Assembly: GCA_016717705.1 (NCBI GenBank)
Contig: JADKFD010000001.1
Span: forward strand, 1 to 64,000
Direction: 5' to 3'
DNA from: Rhodanobacteraceae bacterium
GTDB lineage: Bacteria; Pseudomonadota; Gammaproteobacteria; Xanthomonadales; SZUA-5
Length of the DNA: 64,000 nt
The notes under the pieces are model-generated. The model was not told where the DNA came from, searched no databases, and saw only the letters and a list, made by a program, of their open reading frames with translations. Positions 10,248 through 19,706 of the stretch are shown one piece after another. Within the stretch, counting starts at the first letter, position 1, and each line of letters begins with the position of its first letter. Position numbers and translations under genes: made by a program.

Positions 10248-12275
10248 ATGCCGCGGATGCGCGTTGATCCAAAACTGCTGGAAGCCCTGGCCGATGCTGC
10301 ACCCGACGCCTTGCTGGTCGTCGACAGCAAGGGCCGCATCCAGTTTGCCAACCAGGCGACGCTGCTGATGTTCCGCTACCCGGCGACGGCGCTGATCGGC
10401 AAGCCGATCGAAACCCTGATCCCGGCACGCTTCCACCCGCGCCATCGCGTCGATCGCTCACGCTATGCGCGAGATCCGCGCAACCGTCCGATGGGTTTGA
10501 ACCTGGAACTGGTCGGCCGACGCGGCGATGACAGTGAATTTCCGGTTGAAGTCAGCCTGAGCCCGCTGGGCGTGTCCGGCGAGCGCCTGGTGGTCGCCGC
10601 GGTGCGCGACGTCACCGAACTGAAGCGCTCGCGCGAACTGCTGCGCCGAAGTCAGCGCCAGGTGGCGCTGGCGCAACTGGCCGAGCACGCGGTCAGTACC
10701 ATCGGCGTCGAGAGTTTCTGCAAGGACATGCTGCAGGTGCTGGCCGAGCTGCTGAAACTCAGCCACGCCGGCGTGTGCGAGCGTGGCCATGAGGGCAAGC
10801 ATCTGCGTTTCGTTGCTGTCCATGGCTGGGACGATGGGCAGGCGCTGGCGGGGATCGGCCGTGTGCTGCCGTCCGCGCGCCTGCAACGACTGCTGACCGG
10901 GGACACCCAGCAGGTGCTGCTGATGCCCGGCAAGAACGCACGCCGCGATCCCGCCAGTTATCTGACTGGCGCCATCATTTCGCTGCGCGGGCCGTCCAAG
11001 GTGCATGGACTGCTGTCGCTGTTCCGGCGGTCCGATGAGCCGCTCAGTCCCGACGAGATCATGTTCGCGCAGAGCGCGACGCACCTGGCGGCGGCGGTGT
11101 TCGAACGCCTGCACCACCAGAGCCTGTTGTTGCAGGCGTCGAAGATGGAGGCACTCGGCCAGTTGACGGGCGGTGTCGCCCACGATTTCAACAACCTGCT
11201 GACCGTCATCAGCGGCAACCTGCAGATCCTCGAGGATGTGCTGTTCGATCAACCCGATGCGCAGGCATTGGTGGCTTCGGCCGCGCGTGCCGCTCGCCGC
11301 GGCGCCGATTTGACCAGCAAGCTGCTGGCCTTCTCGCGCAAGCGCCAGCTCACCGCCCAGGCGGTCGACTGCGCGCACCTGCTCGGCGGCATGCGCGATC
11401 TGCTGCAGCGCACGCTCGGCGAGGGCATCGAACTGCGCTACCGCATCGACCCCGACCTGCAGCATGCGCTGGCTGACCCCGGGCAACTGGAAAGTGCGGT
11501 GCTCAACCTGGCGCTGAACGCGCGCGATGCGATGCCCCGCGGCGGCGCGCTGACACTGTCGGCGCACCAGCGCGCGAGCTCGCGGTTGGCACGCAACGGC
11601 GCCGACACGGTGGTCGTCGAAGTCAGCGACAGCGGCGAGGGCATGAGCCGCGAAGTCATTGCGCGCGCGCTGGAACCCTTTTTCACCACCAAGGCCGCCG
11701 GCAAGGGCACCGGATTGGGCTTGAGCATGGTCTATGGCTTTGTCCGCCATTGGGGCGGCGACGTGCGCATCTACAGCGAGCCCGGATTGGGTACCACCGT
11801 GCGCCTCTTGTTGCCAGCGGCGCCGGTGCAAGGCGCGCCGACGGTACTGCAATCCCAGGGGCAGAAGCTGCGTGGGCGCGAACATCTGCTGGTGGTCGAG
11901 GACGACCCGGAAGTCGCCAGCATTGCCAAGGCGCAATTGCGCTCGCTGGGCTACCAGGTGACCGAGTCGGCCAGTATCAATGGCGCCATCGAGGCGCTGA
12001 CCGTGCATCGGGACATCCGTCTGGTGTTTACCGATGTGGTTCTGCTCGGTGGCGAGACCGGCTTCCAGCTGGCCGATCGGCTACGCGTCGAGCAGCCGGA
12101 ATTGCCGGTGCTGTTCTGTTCCGGATACGCCGAGGCGGCACTCGAAGATCATTTCAGCGCCGGCGCCGAGCGCCCGCGGATTCTGGCCAAACCCTATGCG
12201 CGGGAAGATCTGGGCGCGGCGATTCGCGCGCTGCTCGATCGAAAGCCTGGGCGCGCGGGCGACGCGCGTCCCTGA
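10248..12275 (+). CDS. Hybrid histidine kinase (PAS-GAF-HisKA-HATPase-receiver)
   Basis: A soluble hybrid sensor kinase of 675 residues. A PAS domain covers about 15-125 (LVVDSKGRIQFANQATLLMF), a GAF-like domain about 145-300, and HisKA about 305-370 with the phosphorylated His in GVAHDFNNLLTVISGNLQIL. The ATPase domain (about 410-535) has GTGLGLSMVYGFV, and a C-terminal receiver (about 545-665) has LVVEDDPEV, phosphoacceptor Asp in VFTDVVLLGG, and KPYARE. No membrane helix is seen, so the signal is probably cytoplasmic. The start is the ATG at 10248, overlapping the preceding gene's end region; longer readings enter that gene. Phosphotransfer to the adjacent OmpR-type regulator is an inference from position. 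Confidence 0.93.
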   Translation: MPRMRVDPKLLEALADAAPDALLVVDSKGRIQFANQATLLMFRYPATALIGKPIETLIPARFHPRHRVDRSRYARDPRNRPMGLNLELVGRRGDDSEFPVEVSLSPLGVSGERLVVAAVRDVTELKRSRELLRRSQRQVALAQLAEHAVSTIGVESFCKDMLQVLAELLKLSHAGVCERGHEGKHLRFVAVHGWDDGQALAGIGRVLPSARLQRLLTGDTQQVLLMPGKNARRDPASYLTGAIISLRGPSKVHGLLSLFRRSDEPLSPDEIMFAQSATHLAAAVFERLHHQSLLLQASKMEALGQLTGGVAHDFNNLLTVISGNLQILEDVLFDQPDAQALVASAARAARRGADLTSKLLAFSRKRQLTAQAVDCAHLLGGMRDLLQRTLGEGIELRYRIDPDLQHALADPGQLESAVLNLALNARDAMPRGGALTLSAHQRASSRLARNGADTVVVEVSDSGEGMSREVIARALEPFFTTKAAGKGTGLGLSMVYGFVRHWGGDVRIYSEPGLGTTVRLLLPAAPVQGAPTVLQSQGQKLRGREHLLVVEDDPEVASIAKAQLRSLGYQVTESASINGAIEALTVHRDIRLVFTDVVLLGGETGFQLADRLRVEQPELPVLFCSGYAEAALEDHFSAGAERPRILAKPYAREDLGAAIRALLDRKPGRAGDARP

Positions 12276-12329
12276 GTCGCGCCAGCGCCCCGGCGCGCCG
12301 ACGCGGAACGCCCGCCAGCCCGCATCGAT

Positions 12330-12719
12330 TCAGCCCCCGGCGGCCTGCGCCACCGAGCACAGGAACTCGCGCACGCCCAGTGGTTTTTTCTGCACGCGGA
12401 CAACATGAGCGGCGCGCGCGGCGCGCTCCATGTCGGCGCCATTGTCGGAGGTCAGCAACATGACCGGCACTGGTTGTCCGGATGCACGCACGCGTCTGGC
12501 CAGTTCCAGGCCATCGATGCCGGGCAGATCGCTGTCGGTGATCAGGCAATCGAAGTGCGTGGTGGCGGCGATGCTCTCGAAGCGCTCGGCACTGACAAAA
12601 CTCTGGCAGCGGTAGCCTGCGCGGGTGAGCAGCGTCTGGATGAACTCGCGGACGTCGGCGTCGGGCTCGACCACACCGATCAGGAGCGTCGGCGACGCCT
12701 GTTCGACATGGTCGCCCAT
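12330..12719 (-). CDS. Stand-alone receiver-domain protein
   Basis: A 129-residue single receiver without an output domain. It has the acidic residues in GVVEPDADVREF, the phosphoacceptor Asp in CLITDSDLPGIDG, Thr in MLLTSDN and Lys in QKKPLGVREF. It lies convergent to the hybrid kinase and immediately downstream of the FNR-like gene (2 bases), so it is probably co-transcribed with that regulator. Lone receivers often act as phosphate shuttles or sinks, or bind a partner protein. The kinase at 10248 is a plausible but unproven donor. Confidence 0.88.
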   Translation of the reverse strand: MGDHVEQASPTLLIGVVEPDADVREFIQTLLTRAGYRCQSFVSAERFESIAATTHFDCLITDSDLPGIDGLELARRVRASGQPVPVMLLTSDNGADMERAARAAHVVRVQKKPLGVREFLCSVAQAAGG

Positions 12720-12721
12720 GA

Positions 12722-13483
12722 TCAGTGCGCCAGGCGGCGCGCCGCCAGTTCGCTGTGGTGGCGCACATTGAGCCCGGCGAGCATGCGCAACTTGTCGAGC
12801 TCGCGGATGCGCACGCCACGTTTGACCACTTCGATGACGCCTTCACGATGCAGCTTCGACAGGGTGCGGCTGACCGTTTCCAGTTTGAGGCCGAGGTAAC
12901 TGCCGATCTCTTCACGCGTCATCGGCATGCCGATGGCCGAGCCGCAGCTGAGTTCGGTGTGGCCGCGTTCCGACAGATCGATCAGGAACTGTGCGAGACG
13001 TTCTTCGGCGCGCAGCGAGCCGAGCAGCAACAGCGTCGACTGTTCGCGTCGAATCTGGCCGCTCAACATGCGAAACAGCGCCGCCTGAATCCGCGGGACC
13101 GACTGGCCATGGCGTTCCAGCAGCGCGAACGGCAGTTCGCAGACCACGGTGTCGTCCAGCGCGCCAGCCGAACTGGCATGTTGGTGCAGACCTACCGAAT
13201 CCAGACCAACCAGATCCCCCGGCAAGAAGAACCCGGTAATCTGTTCGCGGCCATCCTCAGTCAGTACCGACACCTTGAGCATGCCGCTGCGTACCGCGTA
13301 CAGCGACTCAAAAGAACCGGAAGCGTGGAACAGATAGTCGCCGCGCGCCAGGTGGCGCTCCTTGAGTTCCGGGAAATCGCGCAGATCGAGCCGCAATCCA
13401 CTGGACAGCGTCCCCAACACGCAGGGCTGTGCGCAATGACCGCATACATTTGCTTCGCATCGCTTGGCCGCCATGATCGACAT
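12722..13483 (-). CDS. FNR-type Crp/Fnr transcription regulator with variant Cys spacing
   Basis: This is a 253-residue Crp/Fnr-family regulator close to FNR: ITGFFLPGDLVGLDSVG and TVVCELPF match the FNR cyclic-nucleotide fold, including the central Cys (VVCE). The recognition helix reads LKLETVSRTLSKL, keeping the Glu..Ser-Arg of FNR, so TTGAT-type sites are expected. The N-terminal cysteines are arranged C-x4-C-x2-C-x3-C, not the C-x2-C-x5-C of E. coli FNR. An oxygen-labile iron-sulfur cluster is therefore likely but its ligands are unclear. Start: the ATG at 13483 has GGAGAG upstream. An ATG 12 bases earlier lacks a ribosome site. Confidence 0.88.
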   Translation of the reverse strand: MSIMAAKRCEANVCGHCAQPCVLGTLSSGLRLDLRDFPELKERHLARGDYLFHASGSFESLYAVRSGMLKVSVLTEDGREQITGFFLPGDLVGLDSVGLHQHASSAGALDDTVVCELPFALLERHGQSVPRIQAALFRMLSGQIRREQSTLLLLGSLRAEERLAQFLIDLSERGHTELSCGSAIGMPMTREEIGSYLGLKLETVSRTLSKLHREGVIEVVKRGVRIRELDKLRMLAGLNVRHHSELAARRLAH

Positions 13484-13858
13484 CACACTCTCCATCCAAA
13501 TTTGCTCATCGCCATGGGTGCAACCTTAGGCAAGAACCCGCAACAAAGCCGACACACAGCGGTCACGCTCGGTAACAGCAGGTAACAAGTCGGGGTTTGA
13601 TCAAGGGTATTGCAGCGGATTGCTGGTTTCGGGCAAGTCGGCGATCTCGTCCACCCGCGGCAATCCTCAAGCCAGACCGCCCGCGCGTCCGTGCGCTGCC
13701 GAGCTTTGGGTCGATCGCAGGTGTGCTGCGCACCACGGCGAGACCTCAAGGCCAGCCATGCGCCACCCGAAGCGCCGCGGTCCGTGGCTGCATCTGCCGC
13801 AATTGGGGCCCGCGCGCCGCGTGGCATCATCGCGCACTCGTCCGCGCCCCCCGCTTCC
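13484..13858. other. Intergenic region between divergent genes, no gene seen
   Basis: About 375 bases separate the FNR-like gene from the carbamoyltransferase; the two are transcribed away from each other, so promoters for both should lie here. The only FNR-like sequence, TTTGATCAAGG near 13595, lacks the four-base gap between half-sites. I see no convincing promoter, RNA or small gene. Confidence 0.5.
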
Positions 13859-15784
13859 ATGCTGATCCTCGGTCTCTCCGCCTATTACCACGACAGCGCC
13901 GCCGCCTTGCTGCGCGACGGGACCATTGTGGCCGCAGCGCAGGAAGAGCGTTTCAGCCGGATCAAGCACGATGCGCGCTTCCCCAGCCATGCCGTGCGCT
14001 ATTGCCTGCAGGAGGCTGGCGCCACGCTGGCCGATATCGACCATGTGGTCTTCTTCGAGAAGCCATTCCTCAAGTTCGAGCGTCTGCTGGATACCTATCT
14101 GGCATTCGCGCCGCGGGGTTTCCAGAGTTTCGCCACGGCCATGCCGATCTGGCTGCGCGACAAGCTGTTCCAGAAGAAGCTGATAGCCGATGAGTTGGCG
14201 GCGATAGCGGCCGACACCGACTTTGGTGGGTCCGGACCTAGTCCGGAGGCTTTGGCTTCGGCTGCTGGAAGAGCGTCCGGACAAGGTCCGGACCCACGAC
14301 AGCAACAGCGTTTCGCTCTGAAGAACCCGCTCGCCTTCTCCGAACACCACCTCAGCCACGCCGCCAGCGCCTTCTATCCCTCGCCGTTCGAACGCGCGCT
14401 GGTGCTGACCATGGACGGCGTCGGCGAATGGGCGACCACGACCGCGGCGATCGGCCACGGCAAGCGCCTCGACATCCTGCGCGAGATCCACTTTCCGCAT
14501 TCGCTCGGGCTGCTGTACTCGGCGTTCACCACCTACTGCGGCTTTCGCGTCAACTCCGGCGAGTACAAGCTGATGGGCCTGGCGCCCTATGGCGAGCCGA
14601 AGCATGTCGATCTGATTCGCCAGCACCTCATCGACATCAAGGACGATGGCAGCTTCCGCCTCAACCTCGACTACTTCGATTACTGCACCGGTCTTTCGAT
14701 GACCAACGCGCGCTTCCACGCGCTGTTCGGTGGCCCGCCGCGCGCGGCCGAAGCGCCCATCGAGCCACGCCATCTGGATCTGGCCGCCTCGATCCAGAAA
14801 CTCACCGAGGAAATCGTTCTGAAGCTGGCGACCGCGCTGCAACGGCAGACCGGCGAACGTCATCTGTGCCTGGCCGGTGGCGTGGCGCTGAATTGTGTCG
14901 CCAACGGCAAGCTGCTGCGTGAAGCGGGTTTCGACGCCATCTGGATTCAGCCGGCTGCCGGCGACGCCGGTGGCGCGCTCGGTGCCGCGCTGGCGCACTG
15001 GCATCGCGCGCAGGACCAGTCGCGCGCGCCGGTCGGTCCCGGCGGGGACGGCATGGCCGGTGCGTTTCTCGGGCCGCGCTTCGATGACGATTCGGTCGCC
15101 CGGACGCTCGACCGCCTGGGCGCCGTCTACACGCGCCTGTCCGACGCCGAACTGGTCGCGACCGCGGCGCGCGATCTGGCCGACGGTCAGGCCATGGGCT
15201 GGTTCCAGGGCCGCGCCGAATACGGCCCACGCGCGCTCGGCAACCGCTCGATCCTGGCCGATCCGCGGCGCGCCGACACCCAGTCGGTGCTCAACCTCAA
15301 GGTCAAGTTCCGCGAATCCTTCCGCCCGTTCGCGCCCTCGGTGCTGGCCGAGCGCACGCGCGAGTGCTTCGATCTGGACGCGGAAAGTCCGTACATGCTG
15401 ATCGTGGCGCCAGTGGCCGAGCAGTGCCGGCTGCCGGTCGATGTGTCAGCTTCCGGTCTCGATCGCCTGAAGCAGATTCGCTCGACGATTCCGGCGGTGA
15501 CCCATGTGGACTACTCGGCGCGCGTACAGACGGTGCGCGCCGACGCCAATCCTCGTTTCCACGCCCTGCTGACCGCCTTCCATGCGCTCACCGGCTGTCC
15601 AACGCTGGTCAACACCAGCTTCAACGTGCGCGGCGAACCCGTGGTCGGCTCACCCGAAGACGCCTTCCGCTGCTTCATGGGCACGCATCTCGATCGCCTG
15701 GCGATCGGCAACTGTTACCTGCTCAAGTCCGAACAGCCCGCCGCGCTGGCGCGCGAGTACGCGCACCTGTTGCCGGCGGATTGA
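13859..15784 (+). CDS. NodU/CmcH-family carbamoyltransferase
   Basis: A 641-residue O-carbamoyltransferase-type protein. It opens MLILGLSAYYHDSAAALL, with EERFSRIKHDARFP next and FSEHHLSHAASAFYPSPF and LTMDGVGEWATT in the Kae1-like domain. The C-terminal YrdC-like/CmcH domain has GPRALGNRSILADPR, KFRESFRPFAPS and NTSFNVRGEPVV. Family members transfer carbamoyl from carbamoyl phosphate onto sugars, antibiotics or surface glycans. Residues 123-147 are encoded by a palindromic repeat and interrupt the usual spacing before EHHLSH. ATG at 13859 was chosen because the homologous N-terminus begins there. No biosynthetic cluster adjoins it, so the acceptor is unknown. Confidence 0.92.
   Translation: MLILGLSAYYHDSAAALLRDGTIVAAAQEERFSRIKHDARFPSHAVRYCLQEAGATLADIDHVVFFEKPFLKFERLLDTYLAFAPRGFQSFATAMPIWLRDKLFQKKLIADELAAIAADTDFGGSGPSPEALASAAGRASGQGPDPRQQQRFALKNPLAFSEHHLSHAASAFYPSPFERALVLTMDGVGEWATTTAAIGHGKRLDILREIHFPHSLGLLYSAFTTYCGFRVNSGEYKLMGLAPYGEPKHVDLIRQHLIDIKDDGSFRLNLDYFDYCTGLSMTNARFHALFGGPPRAAEAPIEPRHLDLAASIQKLTEEIVLKLATALQRQTGERHLCLAGGVALNCVANGKLLREAGFDAIWIQPAAGDAGGALGAALAHWHRAQDQSRAPVGPGGDGMAGAFLGPRFDDDSVARTLDRLGAVYTRLSDAELVATAARDLADGQAMGWFQGRAEYGPRALGNRSILADPRRADTQSVLNLKVKFRESFRPFAPSVLAERTRECFDLDAESPYMLIVAPVAEQCRLPVDVSASGLDRLKQIRSTIPAVTHVDYSARVQTVRADANPRFHALLTAFHALTGCPTLVNTSFNVRGEPVVGSPEDAFRCFMGTHLDRLAIGNCYLLKSEQPAALAREYAHLLPAD
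14226..14297. repeat. In-frame REP-like palindrome inside the carbamoyltransferase gene
   Basis: GTGGGTCCGGACC at 14226 is mirrored exactly by GGTCCGGACCCAC at 14285-14297. The arms extend inward (CTAGTCCGGA against TCCGGACAAG) with one mismatch. The element is 72 bases, exactly 24 codons, and keeps the frame open. It encodes a Gly/Pro/Ser/Ala-rich loop. Confidence 0.9.
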
Positions 15785-15817
15785 AGGTGTGGGCGCGGGT
15801 TAAGCCCGCAATGAGGA

Positions 15818-15892
15818 GCATCGCGCGCAAGCGCGCTCCTACAACCTCGCCGAAAGTCCACGCAAGAATTGCAGGAGCGCGCTTGCGCGCGA
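15818..15892. repeat. REP-like palindrome doublet
   Basis: GCATCGCGCGCAAGCGCGCT at 15818 is followed by CCTACAA, a spacer containing AAAGTCCACGCAAGAATTG, then the inverse copy ending 15892. The same spacer, inverted, occurs in the doublet at 19511. It lies between two convergent genes. Confidence 0.85.
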
Positions 15893-15903
15893 ACACCCTG
15901 AGG

Positions 15904-18850
15904 TTATTCGAACCCGTTCGATGTCCCGCCCAGCGCGACGTGGATCACCGCGAGGTTGTTGCCGAGGTCCGCGTCGCCATAGTCATAAGGCAGATCGACA
16001 TGGAACACGCCCCGCGCGCCCTCGCCGCCGTTCGCCTGCGCTGGGCCGAAGTTCGGGTCGTGGATCTCGTAACGCAAGCGCATCAGCGCGCTGGCACCCA
16101 GGGTCAGGGTCTGGTCGAGGGAACTGCCCAGTTGCGTCGGGCAGGTGCCGCTGCCGAAGACCATTTCGCAGCCGCGCAACTGCGCCTTCAAGCCATCCTC
16201 GGTCGATGCGAATCCGATCACGATGCCGGCGTACGCGGCGGTCGAATTGCCTTCGACTTCGATTACCACCTCGGTCGACGATCCGAGCGCCGTGATGGGA
16301 TCTTCCGTCCCAACGCGTCGCAGCAGGATGTCGCCGTGATCGGCACTCGGCGCAGGCCACCGCTGCAGTTGCGGCATGTTCAATCCGCGCGCATCGACGC
16401 TGCGGTTCTCGACCAGCGCGGAGCCGTCGAAGCTGACGCCGGTGAGGCTGCCGAGGCCGAGCGCAGGTGAGCCCAGCGGGGCATCGTAGTTCTGCGCGTA
16501 CTGGTGTTCGGCGCCGATGAAACCGTTGTTCAGCGCCACCGTGGTCAGCGCGTAGCGCTCTTCGGTATTGGGCTCCCGGTCGTCCACCAAGCGCAAGCTG
16601 CGCGCCCACTGGTGCGAACCGGTGGCACCGTTGATGGCGCGCACGGTCAGCCAGCGACCGTTGAAGACAGTCGGGTTCTGCAGCCACTCGATGGCGCCGG
16701 TGGTGCCATCGATACGCGCCAGCAGCGGTCGCGACACACCGACCTGATCAGGCTCGGCACCGGTCATCCGCGACGTCAGCAGAACGTCGCCGTCGGCAAT
16801 CCGCGTGATCAGGGGCGAACGCACCGTCGCCGTCGGCGCGCCGGGTTCAATGGTCCAGCTGGCGACGCCGTCGACCGCCATGCGACGGTCGACCTGGGTG
16901 CGAGTGCGCCCGTTGACCAGCGACTGGCGCACCGAGTGCAGGTCGCCATTGGGGATCGACAAGGTCGCGACCAATTGACTGGTGGTCGGCAACTCCTGCG
17001 ACCAGAGATCGCTACCATTCGCAGGACTCAGCACCGCCAATGCCGCACTGCCGCCGAACCGATTCACGATGAGATCGTTAGCGCGGACGCCGAGCAGATT
17101 GGCCTGCGCCGGAACACTCCAGAGAAGCTGCCCGTCGGCTGCCGACATGCGGCTCACCAGTGGGATGAAATCGGTGCAGGCCGGCGGATTCAAGCAGTCC
17201 TGGCTGCGCACATGCACGCTGCCGTCGGAAGCGGAGATCGGCTGCGCACTTGCGCCGCGTGACAGCGCGGTCTGCCAGAGCAGTGTGCCGTTGTCGGCGT
17301 TGACCGACAGTATCGCCTGGCGCAGTTCCGGCGGTGCCGGATCACGGGTGAAGTCGTAGTACACCACGACGATGAGGCGCCCGGCAGACCCGGCGCTGAC
17401 ATTGACGCCGGTCACCCTGTTCGGCTGTTCCGACAGTTCCACCTGTTGCGACCACAGCGGGGCGCCGTTTTCCGGATCGAGCCGGCGCACGCGCACGCCG
17501 CGCTGGTCGGCGCCAAGCCCTGCAAGCGCGGCATACGGGATGCTGCCGACGAATTCAATGTCGGCGGGCGAACCGCCAGACCCTCGGCGACCGCCATATG
17601 CGCTTGACCAGCGCGCCGGTCGCGGCGTTGCGGCGCTGCAGGTGCAATTGCGCGGCACCGTCGTCGACCGACCAGGCGATATGCAGATCGCCGCCGATCT
17701 GGCGCCAGTCGACCGCGCCGCCGGGAATCTCCACCGCCCAATCGATGCCGCCATCGCTGCTGCGGCGGCGTTCGGCGACAGTGCCTAGTCCACCCGGAAG
17801 CAGTTGCTGGCTGGCCACCAGCAATGCGCCGTCGGCGGCAGCCTGCAACTCGGCGGGCAGCATCGTCGGCAACGTCGTCCGCCAGAGCACGGCGCCGCCG
17901 TGACTCAAGGCCACCAGCGTCGATTGGGTGGTCTCCTCGCGCGTCGACAGCGCCAGCAGAGTGCTGCTGGCGACGAATCCGCACGGGCCATCGCTGTAGT
18001 CCACCGCGGGCACCCGCGTGGCCCGCAACGCGCGCCGTCGGCGCCGCTGCGGCGCTCGAACACCACATCGACCTGACCGCCGCCCAGTTCGAAATACGCA
18101 TGGACGCTGTCGTGCGCCGAGTTTCACCGGCGCGCAGGACTCGAACACGCGCGCGGGCGCGGCTTCGCGCTGACGCTGCCACTGCAACGCGCCGGTTGCC
18201 GCGTCCAGCGACACCAGCAGCGGATCCGGAAAGCGTTCGCCTCCTGCCAGAGAGCTCTCGCGATAGAACAGCGACAGCGGAATCGACGTGTCGATGGCGG
18301 TCGGCAACTGAAACGCCACTTCCGCCGGGTCCGGCTGCAGATCAAGCAGATTGCGCAGCCAGACGAGGTCGCCATCGCTACCCTTGAGGCGCATCAGCTC
18401 GTTGCCCGACGCCAGCAGCACATCACCGTTGCCAAGGAAGCGCGCCTGACGGCCGTAGCGCGGACGCACCCACTGGATCTGGCCCGCCGCATCGACCATC
18501 ACCACCAGCGCCCGAGTGTTTTCGAGCTCGGTCATTGCCAGCAACACCCGATTGCCCTGAGTCGCCAGGACCGTCTCGGGAGACAGGCGTCCGCCGCTGA
18601 GCGGCTGGTGCCCGAACTGCCCCAACAGCGCGCTTCCATCGGCATCAAGGCGGACAGTGCCAGCGAGGCCCGAGCGACTGGTTTCGGAGGCCACCATGAA
18701 GGCACTGCCATCGTCCAGCAGCACATGCTCGGTGCGACTGTAGTGGGCGTCGTAGGGTATGACTTCGGATTCGGTGGATGACCAGATTGGGGTGATCTGC
18801 GCGAACGACGGGGTGGCGACGGCCAGGGCGGCCAACAGGGCTAAGCGCAT
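15904..18850 (-). CDS. Secreted beta-propeller (PQQ-like repeat) protein, three frameshifts
   Basis: A large exported protein of roughly 980 residues. It begins with a signal peptide ATG at 18850 (MRLALLAALAVATPSFAQ). Many PQQ/WD-like blades follow, built on alternating motifs such as LDAATGALQWQRQ, LSPANGSDLWSQEL and MSAADGQLLWSVPA. The C-terminal part (last 150 residues) is a separate beta-rich domain with Cys pairs. The frame breaks near 18115, 18015 and 17585; between the first two the intended text reads HDSVHAYFELGGGQVDVVFE in another frame. PQQ-like propellers occur in BamB and in quinoprotein dehydrogenases, but no catalytic motif is visible. A structural or binding role in the periplasm or outside the cell is the most I can infer. 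Confidence 0.75.
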
Positions 18851-19033
18851 CGAGGAGGACGGGGCCAGCGGAAGCAGGCGCGCAGTTTACACTCCGCAAC
18901 ATGAATTTTCCGCGGCAGGAAGAGCATCGCGCGCGAGCGGCTCCTCAACACCTGCACCAGGCTTGCTGTTGGTGTAGGAGCGCAAATGGCCGCTGTTACC
19001 TTCAACGACACCAACAACCAACACCAGGAAAAG

Positions 19034-19419
19034 CCCCCGTCGCCCGGGTCAGTCGATAAGCCGGGTTTTGTCGTGAACGGTCATTCCTCTGGGACCGACG
19101 TCACCGTCGGCCTCAAGCAGCCAACCCGGGGAAGACGCGAGCCGCGCCATGCTCCCCCTATTTAGCCTTGCTGCAGGTGGGGTTTGCCGTGCCGTCGCGT
19201 GTTGCCACCGACGCGGTGCGCTCTTACCGCACCGTTTCACCCTTGCCCGCACTCGCCTTGCGACGAGCCGCTGGCGGACTGTTCTCTGTTGCACTGTCCG
19301 TGGACTCTCGCCCCCCAGATGTTATCTGGCACCTTGCTCTATGCAGCCCGGACTTTCCTCGATGCAGTGCCCTTGCGGGCCCGCACCGCGACCGTTTAAC
19401 CAACGCCCGACGACGGGGA
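19034..19419 (-). ncRNA. rnpB: RNase P RNA, bacterial class A
   Basis: The catalytic RNA of RNase P, which trims tRNA 5' ends. On the minus strand the near-invariant GAGGAAAGTCCGGGCT lies at about 19365-19350. The 3' part has GGGTTGGCTGCTTGAGG, AGAGGAATGACCGTTCACGA and ACAAAACCCGGCTTATCG. Helix P1 can form between CCCCGTCG near 19418 and CGACGGGG near 19042, which sets the ends given. The length (about 386) fits the type A RNA. Reading frames on either strand through this region are coincidental. Confidence 0.95.
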
Positions 19420-19424
19420 CGCGG

Positions 19425-19430
19425 AGTGTA
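19425..19430 (-). promoter_or_regulatory. Probable -10 box of rnpB
   Basis: TACACT on the minus strand lies six bases upstream of the inferred RNA 5' end. The -35 position falls inside the heptamer array that starts at 19433, where only AACAAC is available, so no consensus -35 exists. Confidence 0.6.
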
Positions 19431-19432
19431 GC

Positions 19433-19506
19433 GGTTGTTGGTTGTTGGTTGTTGGTTGTTGGTTGTTGGTTGTTGGTTGTTGGTTGTTGGTTGTTGGTTG
19501 TTGGTT
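19433..19506. repeat. Tandem heptamer GGTTGTT, 10.5 perfect copies
   Basis: Ten perfect GGTTGTT units plus GGTT directly abut the rnpB -10 region. The array is likely to vary in copy number by slippage. Shorter copies of the same unit occur just beyond the rnpB 3' end (about 19007-19026) and at 22278-22307. Confidence 0.97.
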
Positions 19507-19510
19507 CAAG

Positions 19511-19587
19511 ATGCATCGCGCGCCAGCGCGCTCCTACAATTCTTGCGTGGACTTGCCCCAGATCTGTAGGAGCGCGCTTGCGCGCGA
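19511..19587. repeat. REP-like palindrome doublet
   Basis: ATGCATCGCGCGCCAGCGCG opens the element and TGTAGGAGCGCGCTTGCGCG closes it. The spacer AATTCTTGCGTGGACTT is the reverse complement of that in the doublet at 15818, so both are copies of one element in opposite orientation. Confidence 0.88.
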
Positions 19588-19706
19588 GCTTTGATGCTGG
19601 CTTGCGAAACATCCTCGTTCCCACCGGGCCTTACGGAACTATTGCCCGCGTCAAGGACCATACTGTGTACGCGCCCAATCCCGCAGGCGCAGTCAGGAGT
19701 CTGCAC

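Noticed and set aside
13590..13610. FNR box near the FNR-like gene
   Set aside because: TTTGATCAAGG lacks the four-base gap of TTGAT-N4-ATCAA.
19149..19706. Upstream extension of the small membrane protein
   Set aside because: It would translate antisense rnpB and repeats; ATG 19707 has its own AGGAGT site.
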